Shown in pieces: positions 27,609 to 36,239 of a stretch of DNA of 64,000 bases (its first letter is position 1; every line of letters begins with the position of its first letter). The position numbers and the translations under genes are program-made. Origin of the DNA: Sphingomonas sanxanigenens DSM 19645 = NX02. GTDB taxonomy: Bacteria; Pseudomonadota; Alphaproteobacteria; Sphingomonadales; Sphingomonadaceae. Location of the stretch: assembly GCF_000512205.2 (NCBI RefSeq), contig NZ_CP006644.1:1116001-1180000 (forward strand). The letters are read 5' to 3'. The notes below the pieces were generated by a model that saw only the letters and a program-made list of their open reading frames with translations, was not told where the DNA came from and ran no database searches.

Positions 27609-28285
27609 TGCCCACCGCGGCCGAATGGTCGATCCTCTGGCTGTCGCTCAAGGTCGGCATCGCCGCCGTGCTGCTCTGCCTGCCCTTCGCCTTCGGGCTG
27701 GCCTGGCTGCTGGCGCGGCGGCGGTTTCCGGGGCGGACCGTGCTCGACGCCGTCGTCCATCTGCCGCTGGTGCTGCCGCCGGTGGTAACGGGCTGGCTGC
27801 TGCTGATCCTGTTCGGGCGCAACGGGCCGGTGGGGGCGCTGCTGCACGACTGGTTCGGCATCGCCCTGGTCTTCCGCTGGACGGGGGCGGCGGTGGCGGC
27901 GGCGGTGATGGCGCTGCCGCTGATGGCGCGGGCGATCCGGCTGTCGATCGAGGCGGTCGACCGGCGGCTGGAGGGCGCGGCGCGGTCGCTGGGGGCGGGG
28001 CCGTGGGACGTGTTCGCGAGCATCACCTTGCCGCTGTGCCGGCCCGGCATCGCCGCGGCGCTGGTGCTGGGCTTCGCCCGCTCGCTGGGCGAGTTCGGCG
28101 CGACGATCACCTTTGCCTCCAACATTCCCGGCGAGACCCAGACCCTGCCGCTGGCGATCTACACCGCGCTGCAGGCGCCGGGCGGGGAGGGGGCGGTGAT
28201 GCGGCTCGCCATCCTCTCGATCCTCGTCTCGCTGGCGGCGCTGCTGGGATCAGAGGCGCTCGCCCGGAAGCAGCGCCATGCTTGA
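27608..28285 (+). CDS. modB: ModB, molybdate ABC transporter permease
   Basis: The 225-residue permease has about five membrane helices and the EAA-loop motif (DRRLEGAARSLGAGPWDVFASITLPLCRPG) that contacts ModC. Start ATG overlaps the modA stop by 1 base; a TTG one codon earlier is possible. The 3' end overlaps modC by 8 bases. Confidence 0.94.
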   Translation: MPTAAEWSILWLSLKVGIAAVLLCLPFAFGLAWLLARRRFPGRTVLDAVVHLPLVLPPVVTGWLLLILFGRNGPVGALLHDWFGIALVFRWTGAAVAAAVMALPLMARAIRLSIEAVDRRLEGAARSLGAGPWDVFASITLPLCRPGIAAALVLGFARSLGEFGATITFASNIPGETQTLPLAIYTALQAPGGEGAVMRLAILSILVSLAALLGSEALARKQRHA

Positions 28286-28895
28286 GTTCGACGCCTGGAA
28301 GCGGCTGGGCGACCGCCGCGTCGGCGCGCGCTTCACCGCCGGGAGCGGCGTGACCGCGCTGTTCGGGCCGTCGGGCGCGGGCAAGACGAGCATCCTCAAC
28401 ATGGTCGCGGGGCTGCTGAGGCCCGACGAGGGCCGCATCCTGATCGACGGCGACACGATGTTCGCGCCGGGCGTGGACGTGCCGCCGGAGGCGCGCGCGA
28501 TCGGCTTCGTGTTTCAGGATGCGCTGCTGTTCCCCCACCTCACCGTCACCGAAAACCTGCATTACGGCACCGCGCGGGCGCGCGGGCGGGCGCCGATCAT
28601 CGGGTTCGACCAGACGGTGGAGCTGCTCGCGATCGGGCCCCTGCTGACGCGCTATCCCGCGACGCTTTCGGGCGGCGAGGCCAAGCGTGTCGCGATCGGC
28701 CGCGCGCTGCTCTCGGCGCCGCGGCTGCTGCTGATGGACGAGCCGCTCGCCTCGCTCGACGCGCCGCGCCGCGCGGACATCCTCGCGGCGCTCGACCGCA
28801 TCCGCGCCGCGGTGCATCTGCCGATCCTCCACGTCAGCCACGACCGCGCCGAGGTGGATCGCTTCGCCGACGCCGTGGTCACCATCGACGCCTGA
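28278..28895 (+). CDS. modC: ModC, molybdate ABC transporter ATPase (short form)
   Basis: The 205-residue ATPase has Walker A FGPSGAGKTS, the Q-loop (GFVFQDALLFPHLT), signature LSGGEAKRVAIGR, Walker B LLLMDEPLASLD and a switch His (HVSHD). It stops after the nucleotide-binding domain. The C-terminal TOBE/Mop domain that senses molybdate in longer ModC proteins (about 350 residues) is absent, so feedback inhibition by bound oxyanion is probably lost. It overlaps modB by 8 bases. Confidence 0.92.
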   Translation: MLEFDAWKRLGDRRVGARFTAGSGVTALFGPSGAGKTSILNMVAGLLRPDEGRILIDGDTMFAPGVDVPPEARAIGFVFQDALLFPHLTVTENLHYGTARARGRAPIIGFDQTVELLAIGPLLTRYPATLSGGEAKRVAIGRALLSAPRLLLMDEPLASLDAPRRADILAALDRIRAAVHLPILHVSHDRAEVDRFADAVVTIDA

Positions 28896-28922
28896 CCGCG
28901 CCCGCGCTATGCCCCGGAAACG

Positions 28923-29921
28923 ATGCGCAAATCCCTGATCGCCCTGCTGCTCTCCCTCGCTCCGGTGGTGGGGCCGGCGACCGCGGCGCCGCTTTCCGAC
29001 GACACCGCGATCGACGTGCTGCGCCAGTTGCGCGCCGACGATATCCGGCTGGCGACGATCGCCGACCGGATCGCGCGCGCGAGCGCCGCGATCTGCCCGG
29101 TGACGCAGCCGCTGCCCGGGCTCGTCGTCCATGATCTCGGCCAATATACCAGCGGCTTCCGCGACGCCGCGCGCAGCCTGTTCGGCGCGGACAAGGGCAT
29201 CGCGATCGAGGGCATCGTGCCGGGCAGCCCCGCCGAGGCGGCGGGGGTGCAGGCGGACGACCGGCTGCTCGCGATCGACGATGCCCGCTTCGACGCACTG
29301 CAGGGCGATGACGACCATATGCCGGCGGTGCGCGCCGCGATCGATCGCGCGATGGCGGACGGCCGCGGCCGGCTCGAGCTGGAACGCGGCGGCCGGCGCC
29401 TTGCCATCACGGTGGACGGCGTTCCGGGCTGCGTGTCGCGCGTCGAGATCCGCCCGTCCGAAGCCTATAATGGCTGGGCGGACGGCATAACGGCGCAGCT
29501 CAGCTCGGCGATGGTCGACTTCACCCAGGACGACGACGAACTCGCGACGGTGATCGCGCACGAGATGGCGCACAACATCCTGCGCCACCGCGTGCGGCTG
29601 AACGAGGCGGGCGTTTCGCGGGGGCTGTTCGCGCAGGTCGGCCGCAACGCCCGGCTGACCCGCGCGACCGAGATCGAGGCGGATCGCCTCGGCGTCTACC
29701 TGATGGCGCGGGCGGGCTTCGATCCGCACGCCGCCGCGCGCTTCTGGGACCGGCTGCTGCGGCAGCATGGCGCCGGCATTCTCGCCGACGGCACCCACCT
29801 CGGCCGCCGCAAGCAGGTCGCGCTGGTGACGGGCGTCGCGCACGAGATCGATGCGCTCAAGGCGGCGGGCAAGCCGCTGATGCCGCCGCTGCTGGCGGGG
29901 CCGCTGCCGGCGCTCGATTGA
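28923..29921 (+). CDS. Secreted M48-family metalloprotease with PDZ-like domain
   Basis: The 332-residue protein has a signal peptide ([19 protein letters not shown]) and a PDZ-like segment ([26 protein letters not shown], residues 95-120). A zincin domain follows, with HEMAH at 213-217 and a third ligand E252 in [22 protein letters not shown]. This layout matches periplasmic BepA/LoiP-like or M48 proteins with an N-terminal PDZ; the protease likely acts in envelope quality control. It follows modC by 27 bases on the same strand, possibly by chance. Confidence 0.87.
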   Translation: MRKSLIALLLSLAPVVGPATAAPLSDDTAIDVLRQLRADDIRLATIADRIARASAAICPVTQPLPGLVVHDLGQYTSGFRDAARSLFGADKGIAIEGIVPGSPAEAAGVQADDRLLAIDDARFDALQGDDDHMPAVRAAIDRAMADGRGRLELERGGRRLAITVDGVPGCVSRVEIRPSEAYNGWADGITAQLSSAMVDFTQDDDELATVIAHEMAHNILRHRVRLNEAGVSRGLFAQVGRNARLTRATEIEADRLGVYLMARAGFDPHAAARFWDRLLRQHGAGILADGTHLGRRKQVALVTGVAHEIDALKAAGKPLMPPLLAGPLPALD

Positions 29922-29977
29922 AGCGCGCGCGCCGCGGGCCTATCTTGGCGGCACGGGAACGAATGGGATTGAAGGAC

Positions 29978-30526
29978 ATGGCGGAAGAAATCGCAACGCT
30001 CGCCGGCGGCTGCTTCTGGTGCGTCGAGGCGGTGTTCGACGATGTGATCGGCGTGACGTCGGTCGAGAGCGGCTATATCGGCGGCTCGCTCGAGAACCCC
30101 ACCTACAAGCAGGTCTGCAACGGGGACACCGGCCACGCCGAGGCGGTGCGCATCCGCTTCGATCCGGACGTGATCGGCTATGACGACCTGCTCGACATCT
30201 TCTTCCACATCCATGATCCGACGCAGCTCAACCGTCAGGGCGATGATGTCGGCACCCAGTACCGATCGGCGATCTTTCCCAATTCGGAAGCGCAGCATGT
30301 CGCCGCCGAGGCGGCCAGGACGCGCGCCGCGGCGGACTGGCCCGATCCGATCGTCACCACCATCGAACATCCGAACACCTGGTACGAGGCGGAGGATTAT
30401 CATCAGGACTATTTCGCGCGGGTCGGGGACCAGAACCCCTATTGCATGGCGGTGGTGGCGCCCAAGCTGCGCAAGTTCCGCAAGAGCTATGCGGCGCGGC
30501 TGAAGGACGGCGTCGTCGCGGCCTGA
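29978..30526 (+). CDS. msrA: MsrA, peptide methionine-S-sulfoxide reductase
   Basis: MsrA repairs oxidised methionine (S-epimer) in proteins. The 182-residue protein has the catalytic [10 protein letters not shown] motif, followed by [49 protein letters not shown] and a C-terminal YHQDYFAR. I chose [11 protein letters not shown], the usual N-terminus; an ATG 15 bases earlier is possible. Confidence 0.96.
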   Translation: MAEEIATLAGGCFWCVEAVFDDVIGVTSVESGYIGGSLENPTYKQVCNGDTGHAEAVRIRFDPDVIGYDDLLDIFFHIHDPTQLNRQGDDVGTQYRSAIFPNSEAQHVAAEAARTRAAADWPDPIVTTIEHPNTWYEAEDYHQDYFARVGDQNPYCMAVVAPKLRKFRKSYAARLKDGVVAA

Positions 30527-30663
30527 TCGCGCGCTTCCTGCGACCGACGCGGCATAAGTGCAGTTGAGGCGCGGCGTTGTAACGTTCTGGAAATTGACTT
30601 CGCGTCAGGGTGCTTCCAGTGGTTCGACCCCATCTCGTGGACGATGAACAGGAGGAAGACGGA

Positions 30664-31530
30664 ATGAAGCGCATTCGCAAGGCGGTGTTCCCGGTGGCAG
30701 GGCTGGGAACTCGCTTTCTTCCGGCGACCAAGGCCGTGCCGAAGGAAATGCTGCCCGTCGTCGATCGTCCGCTGATCCAATATGCGGTCGACGAGGCGTT
30801 CGAGGCCGGCATCGAGCAGCTGATCTTCGTGAATGGCCGCAACAAGTCGTCGATCGAGGATTATTTCGACCTCGCGTTCGAGGTGGAACAGACGCTGTCG
30901 TCGCGCGGCAAGTCGCTCGCCGCGCTCGAGGGCACGCGCCCCAAGCCGGGCTCGATCGTTTCGGTGCGCCAGCAGGAGCCGCTGGGACTCGGCCATGCGG
31001 TGTGGTGCGCGCGCGACATCGTCGGTGACGAGCCGTTCGCCGTGCTGCTCGCGGACGACCTGATGGTCGGCCAGCCGGGCTGCCTCAAGCAGATGGTCGA
31101 GGCCTATGAGAAGGTCGGCGGCAACATCATCTGCGCGCAGGAAGTGCGCGACGACCAGGCGCATATGTATGGCGTGATCACGCCGGGCGCGCGCGACGGT
31201 GCGCTGACCGAGGTGAAGGGGCTCGTCGAAAAGCCCGCGCCGGGCACCGCGCCCTCCAACCTCGCGGTGATCGGCCGCTACATCCTGCAGCCCGAGGTAA
31301 TGCGCATCCTCGAAGGGCAGGGGAAGGGCGCCGGCGGCGAGATCCAGCTGACCGACGCGATGGCGTCGATGATCGGCAACCAGCCCTTCCACGGCCTGAC
31401 CTTCGCCGGCACCCGCTATGACTGCGGCGACAAGGCCGGCTTCATCCACGCCAACATGGCGCTTGCCGCCGCGCGCGAAGACATCGGCGCAACGATCCGC
31501 GAGATCGGCAAGCAGGTGTTCGCGGTCTGA
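30664..31530 (+). CDS. galU: GalU, UTP-glucose-1-phosphate uridylyltransferase
   Basis: GalU makes UDP-glucose for surface polysaccharides. The 288-residue protein starts MKRIRKAVFPVAGLGTRFLPATKAVPKEMLPV, the nucleotide-binding signature, and contains GLGHAVWCAR, VLLADDLM, EVKGLVEKP and GYRYDCGDKAGF-like CGDKAGFIHANM. An AGGAGG ribosome-binding site precedes the start. It stands alone, with a palindrome just past its stop. Confidence 0.98.
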   Translation: MKRIRKAVFPVAGLGTRFLPATKAVPKEMLPVVDRPLIQYAVDEAFEAGIEQLIFVNGRNKSSIEDYFDLAFEVEQTLSSRGKSLAALEGTRPKPGSIVSVRQQEPLGLGHAVWCARDIVGDEPFAVLLADDLMVGQPGCLKQMVEAYEKVGGNIICAQEVRDDQAHMYGVITPGARDGALTEVKGLVEKPAPGTAPSNLAVIGRYILQPEVMRILEGQGKGAGGEIQLTDAMASMIGNQPFHGLTFAGTRYDCGDKAGFIHANMALAAAREDIGATIREIGKQVFAV

Positions 31531-31543
31531 CGATTAGGTTTTT

Positions 31544-31570
31544 CCTCCCCGGCGCGCCGCGTCGGGGAGG
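31544..31570. repeat. Palindrome at the galU 3' end (CCTCCCCG family)
   Basis: CCTCCCCG pairs with CGGGGAGG across an 11-base loop (GCGCGCCGCGT). The stem and loop style match the copies at 19162, 26769 and 50767. Confidence 0.7.
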
Positions 31571-31608
31571 GGGAACTGGCCGATCGCGCGCCCGACTTTC
31601 CGTTAGCT

Positions 31609-31635
31609 CGGCCTTGAGCCGGGATCCCGCTTCTT
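31609..31635 (+). repeat. Left inverted repeat flanking the Cys-rich gene
   Basis: This 27-base block (CGGCCTTGAGCCG, then GATCCCGCTTCTT) matches the reverse complement of 32083-32109 with three mismatches. The pair encloses the gene at 31720-32031. Similar blocks occur, from memory, as dispersed intergenic repeats in sphingomonads, so an accidental pairing is possible. Confidence 0.7.
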
Positions 31636-31719
31636 CTTCTTTTTCGGCCTCCGACTGGGCAACTGCAACGCGTCTGCTCGCTGAATACAATTGCGATCCA
31701 CCGCGATCGGAGCACGGCA

Positions 31720-32031
31720 ATGCCGATGGACGACGATTTTTGCGATTGCGCTGAGCATGGGCCTCAGCCCATCACGTTCGTCTGCTCCCACATCGTGGAT
31801 CGAGCATCACCCGAGACGGCCGGGTTTGTCTCCTTCCCAGCGGAGGACGGAGATGATCTCCGAGACGCGTGGTGCGAGGCCTGTGAGGCCTATCTGCAGG
31901 AAAATGGCGGCGAATGGGTCGAAGGCGCCGTTGAAGTGCCCGGCGGCATCAGGATCATCTGCGCGGAGTGCTACCGCCGACGCGAAGCCGATGCGCGCCT
32001 GGCGGGACGACGAATTGTCCGGCAGGAATGA
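31720..32031 (+). CDS. Cys-rich putative zinc-binding protein (103 aa)
   Basis: The 103-residue protein has Cys/His clusters spaced like metal ligands: C8, C10 and H13 (FCDCAEH), C22 and H24 (VCSHI), C52 and C55 (CEAC) and C81 and C84 (CAEC). Two zinc sites are plausible. There is no signal peptide or membrane span. The start could be the second Met (residue 3). It is flanked by an inverted repeat pair (31609-31635 and 32083-32109) and is the only gene between galU and grxD. Function is unknown. The name is a description only. Confidence 0.7.
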   Translation: MPMDDDFCDCAEHGPQPITFVCSHIVDRASPETAGFVSFPAEDGDDLRDAWCEACEAYLQENGGEWVEGAVEVPGGIRIICAECYRRREADARLAGRRIVRQE

Positions 32032-32082
32032 ATCTGCTCGCGCCACATGTTTGGCGCAGACCGGATTATCGATCCAAGAAGT

Positions 32083-32109
32083 AAGAAGCGGGACCGCGGC
32101 TTAAGGCCG
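32083..32109 (-). repeat. Right inverted repeat flanking the Cys-rich gene
   Basis: Reverse complement of the left copy at 31609-31635 with three mismatches (AAGAAGCGGGACC, then GCGGCTTAAGGCCG). The distance between outer ends is about 500 bases. Confidence 0.7.
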
Positions 32110-32200
32110 GGATGACCGAAATTGGGACGCCTGCGACGTACGCAAGCCGTGCGCGGTTTCCGGCGCCGCCGGAAGCTCGCTGCGCTCGCCTCCACCCCAA

Positions 32201-32222
32201 CCCCTCCTCCAACGAGGAGGGG
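32201..32222 (-). terminator. Hairpin after grxD
   Basis: CCCCTCCTC pairs perfectly with GAGGAGGGG across a 4-base CAAC loop, 13 bases past the grxD stop. No U-run follows, so it is a terminator or stabiliser candidate. Confidence 0.55.
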
Positions 32223-32234
32223 CTGAAAGCAGCG

Positions 32235-32567
32235 TCAGCCCGCCTTGGCGACGCCCTGGTCGGTCAGCAGCTGCTGGAGTTCGCCGGCCTCGTACATCTC
32301 CATCATGATGTCCGAGCCGCCGACGAATTCGCCCTTCACATAGAGCTGGGGGATCGTCGGCCAATCCGAATATTGCTTGATGCCCTGGCGAACGCCCTGG
32401 TCCTGCAGCACGTCGACGGTCTCATAGGTCACGCCGAGATGGTCGAGGATGGCGATCGCGCGGCTGGAAAAGCCGCACTGCGGAAACAGGGGGGTGCCCT
32501 TCATGAAGAGCATCACGTCGTTGCCCTTCACCAGCGCATCGATGCGGGCTTGCGTGTCTTCGGTCAT
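32235..32567 (-). CDS. grxD: Monothiol glutaredoxin Grx4/GrxD
   Basis: The 110-residue monothiol glutaredoxin has CGFS at residues 31-34, PTIPQLYVKGEFVGGSDIMMEM and a normal length. Such proteins bind a [2Fe-2S] cluster with glutathione and BolA and pass it to clients. The chosen ATG follows the bolA stop by 2 bases with AAGGAG 8 bases upstream; a TTG two codons earlier is not preferred. The pair with bolA is a well-known functional unit. Confidence 0.97.
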   Translation of the reverse strand: MTEDTQARIDALVKGNDVMLFMKGTPLFPQCGFSSRAIAILDHLGVTYETVDVLQDQGVRQGIKQYSDWPTIPQLYVKGEFVGGSDIMMEMYEAGELQQLLTDQGVAKAG

Positions 32568-32569
32568 TC

Positions 32570-32812
32570 TCAAAGCTCCTTGTCGGGCGCGGCGGTGGTG
32601 AGCTGCAGCGCGTGCAGCACGCCGCCCATCCGGCCGCCCAGCGCGGCATAGACCGCCTGATGCTGCCGCACGCGCGGAACGCCGCGAAAGCTCTCGCTCA
32701 CCACCCGCGCCGCATAATGATCGCCGTCGCCGGCGAGGTCGGTGATCTCGACATGCGCGTCCGGGATCGCGGCGACGATCATCGCTTCGATCTCATGGGC
32801 CGCCATCGCCAT
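32570..32812 (-). CDS. bolA: BolA-family protein
   Basis: The 80-residue BolA-fold protein has HEIEAMIVAAIPDAHVEITDLAGDGDHYAARVVSESFRG, with the conserved loop and a C-terminal HQAVYAALGGRMGGVLHALQLTT containing the metal-ligand His. It partners GrxD in Fe-S trafficking. The start (MAMAAHEIEAM) could be one of two adjacent ATGs. It lies between the DUF1476 gene and grxD in one tight transcript. Confidence 0.93.
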   Translation of the reverse strand: MAMAAHEIEAMIVAAIPDAHVEITDLAGDGDHYAARVVSESFRGVPRVRQHQAVYAALGGRMGGVLHALQLTTAAPDKEL

Positions 32813-32813
32813 A

Positions 32814-33137
32814 TTATTGCGCTTCCATGAACTGGCGGCGCGCCTCGGCGGTCTTGTCCGACAGCGCCTGGCGAACCGTCGCATCGTCCACCTCGACGCC
32901 GGCGGCGGTCAGGTCACCCAGCAGCTTGCGCACGACATCCTCGTCGCCCGCTTCCTCGAAATCCGCCTGGACGACCGCCTTGGCATAGGCGTCGGTCTCT
33001 TCGGGGGTCAGCTTCATCTGCACCGCGGCCCACTGCCCGAGCAGGCGGTTGCGGCGCGCCGTGATCCGGAACTGGAGATCCTGATCCATAACGAACCTGG
33101 CTTCGAAGGCCCGTTCGCGTTCGTCGAAAGTGGTCAT
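32814..33137 (-). CDS. DUF1476 protein, F1-ATPase inhibitor zeta subunit
   Basis: The 107-residue protein (MTTFDERERAFEARFVMDQD) matches DUF1476, the alphaproteobacterial zeta subunit that blocks reverse ATP hydrolysis by F1Fo. Family segments are FRITARRNRLLGQWAA, ADFEEAGDEDVVRKLLGDL and a C-terminal LSDKTAEARRQFMEAQ. I chose the Met giving the usual length. It ends 1 base before the bolA start, implying co-expression with bolA-grxD. Confidence 0.93.
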   Translation of the reverse strand: MTTFDERERAFEARFVMDQDLQFRITARRNRLLGQWAAVQMKLTPEETDAYAKAVVQADFEEAGDEDVVRKLLGDLTAAGVEVDDATVRQALSDKTAEARRQFMEAQ

Positions 33138-33256
33138 CGGCGTCCCTTGCGCAATGCGGCTCATGATCAAGCCGAAGATAGGATGGCCGGGGCCCCCGCG
33201 CAACGGCGGGCCGTTACGCGTGCGCGATCATCCGCATCGGCCCCCGCCCGGCGAGC

Positions 33257-33835
33257 TTACATCCAGGGCCTCTCGGCGGCGCGCTGCCCCTCATAGGTCG
33301 CGATGCGATCGGAAAGCGCCAGGGTCAAGCCGATCTCGTCCAGCCCCTCCGCCAGGCAATGCTTGCGGAACGCGTCGATCTCGAAGCGGAAGCGATCCTG
33401 AAACGGCGTCGTCACCGTCTGGCTGTCGAGGTCGATGTGGATCGGGTGGGTCTTCGCCACCTCAAGCAGCCGATCGACCGCGTCCTGCGGCAGCACCACC
33501 GTCAGCAGCCCGTTCTTGAACGCGTTGCCCGAGAAGATGTCGGAGAAGCTCGGCGCGATCACCGCTTCGATACCGAGATCGGCGAGCGCCCAGGCGGCAT
33601 GTTCGCGGCTGGAGCCGCAGCCGAAATTGTCGCCCGCGATCAGGATCGGGGCGCCCTTATATTCGGGGTCGTCGAAGATGTTGCCCGGTTCCGCGCGCAC
33701 GGTTTCGAACGCGCCCTTGCCCAGCCCCGCGCGGCTGATCGTCTTCAGCCATTTGGCGGGGATGATGACGTCGGTATCGACATTCTTCGCGCCGAACGGG
33801 ATCGCCCGTCCCTCGATGCTGTCCACGGCCTTCAT
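33257..33835 (-). CDS. leuD: LeuD, 3-isopropylmalate dehydratase small subunit
   Basis: LeuD combines with LeuC to isomerise isopropylmalate in leucine synthesis. The 192-residue protein has [35 protein letters not shown] (substrate loop) and [14 protein letters not shown]. It lies downstream of leuC on the same strand but is separated from it by the lactonase-like gene. Confidence 0.97.
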   Translation of the reverse strand: MKAVDSIEGRAIPFGAKNVDTDVIIPAKWLKTISRAGLGKGAFETVRAEPGNIFDDPEYKGAPILIAGDNFGCGSSREHAAWALADLGIEAVIAPSFSDIFSGNAFKNGLLTVVLPQDAVDRLLEVAKTHPIHIDLDSQTVTTPFQDRFRFEIDAFRKHCLAEGLDEIGLTLALSDRIATYEGQRAAERPWM

Positions 33836-33849
33836 AGTCGGTCCTGCAT

Positions 33850-34722
33850 TCAGTTCGCCGATGCCGGGAACACCGGCAGCTTGATGATGTCCTCGGGCTC
33901 GTGCTGGAGCACGAGCGTGGCGTTCATGTTGGTCGCCAGCCCCTTGAGCCGCGCCAGCGAGGCGAGCGACTGGGCGCGATCGGTGTTGAACGCCGGCACC
34001 CCGTCATTGACGAGGTTCTCGTTGAAATGGGCGGCATCGCCCGAGATCAGCACCGCGCCCTTGTTGCGCAGCCGCACCAGCAGGCCGTGATGCCCCGGCG
34101 TATGGCCGGGCAGCGACAGCATCACCACGCTGCCGTCGCCGAACACGTCCTTGTCGCCCGCCACGGCCTCGACCTCGCCGCCGCCGGTCAGCCAGCGGGC
34201 GAGGGGGGCAGGGTCGATGCGGGGCTGGGGGCCGGCCTTGAGCGTATCGAGATCGCCCTTGCCGATCAGCAGCTTCGCGCTGGTGAAGGCCGGCGCCTGG
34301 CCGATATGGTCGCCATGATAATGGCTGATGCCGAGCAGGCGGATCTGTTCCGGCTTCACGTCGATCCGCGCGAGCTGTTCCGGCAGGGTGACGGTGAGCG
34401 TCTGGCTGATCGGGTCGGTCGCGCTGGTCGGCTTGCCCTTCAGCTTTTCCGGAATGCCGGCATCCCACAGCATGTAATCCGCGCCGTGGCGGATCAGATA
34501 GCAGCTGGCGGCAAGCTGGCGGGAGCGGCCGGGATAGGCGTGGACGTCCGAAAATGCGTTGAGATCGTTGACGCGCACCGCGCCGCAATCCAGCCGCCAG
34601 AGCTGGACGTCGGCGGTGCTCGCCTCTTCCTTCTTCGACCGGTCGCTCTGCCCCGAGGCGGAGAAGGCGGCGACGCCACACAACGCCGCACCGCCGATCA
34701 ACGCATACATCACCCGCTTCAC
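33850..34722 (-). CDS. N-acyl homoserine lactonase-like MBL-fold hydrolase
   Basis: The 290-residue protein (GTG start) has a hydrophobic N-terminal signal or anchor ([20 protein letters not shown]) and an MBL domain with SHYHGDHIG (HxHxDH), [22 protein letters not shown] and QHEPED. The GTG is chosen because a GGGGGAG site overlaps the leuC stop and lies 7 bases before it. The domain resembles AHL lactonases; the true substrate is unknown. It sits inside the leu operon, 14 bases before leuD. Confidence 0.85.
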   Translation of the reverse strand: MKRVMYALIGGAALCGVAAFSASGQSDRSKKEEASTADVQLWRLDCGAVRVNDLNAFSDVHAYPGRSRQLAASCYLIRHGADYMLWDAGIPEKLKGKPTSATDPISQTLTVTLPEQLARIDVKPEQIRLLGISHYHGDHIGQAPAFTSAKLLIGKGDLDTLKAGPQPRIDPAPLARWLTGGGEVEAVAGDKDVFGDGSVVMLSLPGHTPGHHGLLVRLRNKGAVLISGDAAHFNENLVNDGVPAFNTDRAQSLASLARLKGLATNMNATLVLQHEPEDIIKLPVFPASAN

Positions 34723-34726
34723 GCGC

Positions 34727-36160
34727 TTACTCCCCCACAAGCTCCCGAACGTCGGTAAGCCGGCCCGTTACCGCGGCCGCGGCCGCCATCGCCGGCGAGA
34801 GCAGGTGGGTGCGCGCACCCGGACCCTGCCGGCCGACGAAATTGCGATTGGACGTCGATGCGCAGCGTTCTCCCGCCGGCACCTTGTCCGGATTCATGCC
34901 GAGGCACGCCGAGCAGCCCGGCTCGCGCCATTCGAAGCCCGCGGCCACGAAGATGCGATCGAGCCCTTCGGCCTCGGCCTGCTTCTTGACGAGCCCCGAG
35001 CCCGGCACCACCAGCGCCTGGTGGACGCCATCGGCGATGCGGCGACCGTCGAGCACGGCGGCGGCGGCGCGCAGATCCTCGATGCGGCTGTTGGTGCAGC
35101 TGCCGATGAAGATGTTCTCCACCGCCACGTCCTGCAGCCGGGTGCCCGGCACCAGCCCCATATAGTCCAGCGACTTCTTCGCCGCCGCCTGCTTGGACGG
35201 GTCGGCGAAGCTCATCGGATCGGGGACGACGCCGGTGATCGGCACGACATCCTCGGGGCTGGTGCCCCAGGTGACGTTGGGGGCGATGTCGCTTGCCTGA
35301 AGCGTGACGACGCTGTCGTAGCGCGCGCCGGGATCGGTCGGCAGCGTCTTCCACCACGCCACCGCCTTTTCCCAATGCTCGCCCGCCGGCGCCATCGGCC
35401 GGCCCTTGATATAGGCGAAGGTCTTGTCGTCGGGCGCGATCAGGCCGGCGCGCGCACCGCCCTCGATCGACATGTTGGAAACGGTCAGCCGCCCCTCGAC
35501 CGACATGTCGCGGATCACCGAGCCGGTATATTCGATGACATAGCCGGTGCCGCCCGCGGCGCCGATCCTGCCGATGATCGCGAGCACGACATCCTTGGGG
35601 CTGACCGCGAAGCCCAACGCGCCGTCGACGCGGATCTCCATCGTCTTCGACTGCTTGAGCTGCAAGGTCTGCGTCGCCAGCACATGCTCGACCTCGGAGG
35701 TGCCGATGCCGAACGCCAGCGCGCCGAGCGCGCCGTGCGCGGCGGTGTGGCTGTCTCCGCACACCAGCGTGGTGCCGGGCAAGGTGAAGCCCTGTTCCGG
35801 GCCGACGACATGGACGATGCCCTGTTCGACGTCGGTCGCACCGAAACAGCGGATGCCGAACTCGGCGGTGTTGCGTTCGAGCGCCGCGAGCTGCGCCGCG
35901 CTTTCGGGATCGGCGATCGGGATCCGCCGCCCCTCGGCATCGAGCCGCGCGGTGGTCGGAAGGTTGTGGTCGGGCACCGCGAGGGTGAGATCGGTGCGGC
36001 GGACCTTGCGGCCGGCGACGCGAAGGCTCTCGAACGCCTGCGGGCTGGTGACTTCGTGGACGAGGTGACGGTCGATATAGAGCAGGCAGGTCCCGTCGTC
36101 GCGGCGGTCGACGACATGGGCATCCCAGATCTTCTCGTAGAGGGTGCGCGGTTGTGCCAT
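34727..36160 (-). CDS. leuC: LeuC, 3-isopropylmalate dehydratase large subunit
   Basis: The 477-residue aconitase-like protein holds the 4Fe-4S cluster of the leucine-pathway isomerase. Visible: [56 protein letters not shown], and the cluster cysteines in [17 protein letters not shown] and [11 protein letters not shown]. Length is typical. Confidence 0.97.
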   Translation of the reverse strand: MAQPRTLYEKIWDAHVVDRRDDGTCLLYIDRHLVHEVTSPQAFESLRVAGRKVRRTDLTLAVPDHNLPTTARLDAEGRRIPIADPESAAQLAALERNTAEFGIRCFGATDVEQGIVHVVGPEQGFTLPGTTLVCGDSHTAAHGALGALAFGIGTSEVEHVLATQTLQLKQSKTMEIRVDGALGFAVSPKDVVLAIIGRIGAAGGTGYVIEYTGSVIRDMSVEGRLTVSNMSIEGGARAGLIAPDDKTFAYIKGRPMAPAGEHWEKAVAWWKTLPTDPGARYDSVVTLQASDIAPNVTWGTSPEDVVPITGVVPDPMSFADPSKQAAAKKSLDYMGLVPGTRLQDVAVENIFIGSCTNSRIEDLRAAAAVLDGRRIADGVHQALVVPGSGLVKKQAEAEGLDRIFVAAGFEWREPGCSACLGMNPDKVPAGERCASTSNRNFVGRQGPGARTHLLSPAMAAAAAVTGRLTDVRELVGE

Positions 36161-36239
36161 AACGGCGCCGCCCTAGCCGAGGCTTGCCGCCGGTGAAAGC
36201 CGCAGAACGCGGATTTCCCGATCGGCAATCATGCTGCGG

